Of a stretch of DNA of 64,000 bases, positions 63,900 to 64,000 are shown piece by piece; within the stretch, counting starts at the first letter, position 1; each line of letters begins with the position of its first letter. Below the pieces are notes generated by a model. That model was not told the DNA's origin. It searched no databases and saw nothing but the letters and a program-made list of their open reading frames with translations. The translations under genes and the position numbers were made by a program. Location: the NCBI GenBank assembly GCA_001316125.1, contig BBCS01000003.1, positions 1-64,000 of the forward strand. Direction: 5' to 3'. The stretch comes from Vulcanisaeta distributa JCM 11213 (lineage in GTDB: Archaea > Thermoproteota > Thermoprotei > Thermoproteales > Thermocladiaceae).

Positions 63900-64000
63900 T
63901 TTGATAAGGCCTCATCAATTCAGCAAATCCCTAGGAATTGCTCACCATAATCCTTGATTAATGGCTTTCCCATTGATAACTTTTTCACGCTTCCGTGAAA

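Noticed and set aside
1..64000. G7 tracts as phase-variation switches or programmed frameshift sites
   Set aside because: They occur in ribosomal, tRNA synthetase and SRP genes and mostly keep the frame with one extra codon, which does not fit on/off switching of surface genes. Many true breaks are at GG and not at G7.
1..64000. Gene decay (many pseudogenes) as cause of the split genes
   Set aside because: Essential genes are hit as often as accessory ones, other substitutions in them are conservative, and almost all splits heal by restoring a G or C run length. Only the truncated alcohol dehydrogenase (43116) and FAD protein (61643) still look truly incomplete.
63794..64000. G-quadruplex or CRISPR-like repeats at the window end
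   Set aside because: The C7/G7 cores are irregularly spaced and explained by one hairpin plus the general homopolymer anomaly; fewer than four regular G-tracts occur on one strand within quadruplex distance.

Overview
The window looks like a chromosome segment of a hyperthermophilic or thermophilic crenarchaeon of the Thermoproteales. Evidence: archaeal-type SRP54, uL18 and eL19, V/A-type ATPase subunit D, archaeal AspRS and GHMP mevalonate kinase; many leaderless genes whose ATG/GTG lies about 25-27 bases after a TATA box; PaREP1 and PaRep2b-like repeat-family proteins; non-phosphorylating GAPDH; and an ATPase-type HypB. A Vulcanisaeta/Caldivirga-like genus is my inference, not something I could test.

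Layout. 1-6.8 kb: PaRep2b-like protein, then a leftward group of SRP54, a KaiC-like ATPase with tyrosine/glutamine-rich tails, a PIN-ATPase-KH protein and mevalonate kinase. 6.8-22.6 kb: membrane proteins, an IorA-like oxidoreductase, a large exported zinc protease-like protein, an ABC-2 exporter, a NusA-like KH protein with aspS, two more transporters and the ribosomal protein pair eL19-uL18. 22.8-43.1 kb: one [NiFe]-hydrogenase island with exported large and small subunits, a b-type cytochrome partner, two maturation-protease-like genes, a local wHTH regulator, hypD-C-F-E, hypA and an ATPase-type hypB, a NiCoT nickel permease, a DUF364 metal-chelation protein and NikR. 43.1-58.8 kb: housekeeping and accessory genes (TauE-like, TrxB-like, two-subunit fumarase, CBS protein, GapN, nuclease, LigD-type polymerase-like AEP, permuted GTPase, atpD, SpoIIM-like, cytidine deaminase, TrkA-type protein, MscS, USP, Cas4-like nuclease). 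58.9-61.5 kb: ROK sugar kinase and a sugar-binding ABC lipoprotein-like protein. 61.6-64 kb: a truncated FAD oxidoreductase abutting a second PaRep2b-like gene.

A window-wide anomaly must be kept in mind. Runs of seven or eight G or C are extremely frequent, and inside universally conserved motifs they carry exactly one extra Gly or Pro codon (HypD, eL19, cytidine deaminase, fumarase beta, GapN, SRP54, AspRS, HypC, HypF). About thirty conserved genes are also split by one- or two-base changes, and nearly all of these repair if a GG/CC is read as GGG/CCC, or a G5/C5 as G4/C4. I therefore annotate split conserved genes as single CDSs with breaks, and think most breaks are sequence errors and not real pseudogenes.

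How the genes work together: the hydrogenase subunits (TAT signal on the small subunit) with the cytochrome b would oxidise H2 outside the membrane and pass electrons to quinone. HypA-F and the M52 protease build and mature the NiFe centre, NicT imports nickel, NikR probably represses under nickel sufficiency, and paired leaderless promoters with inverted repeats suggest where regulators bind.
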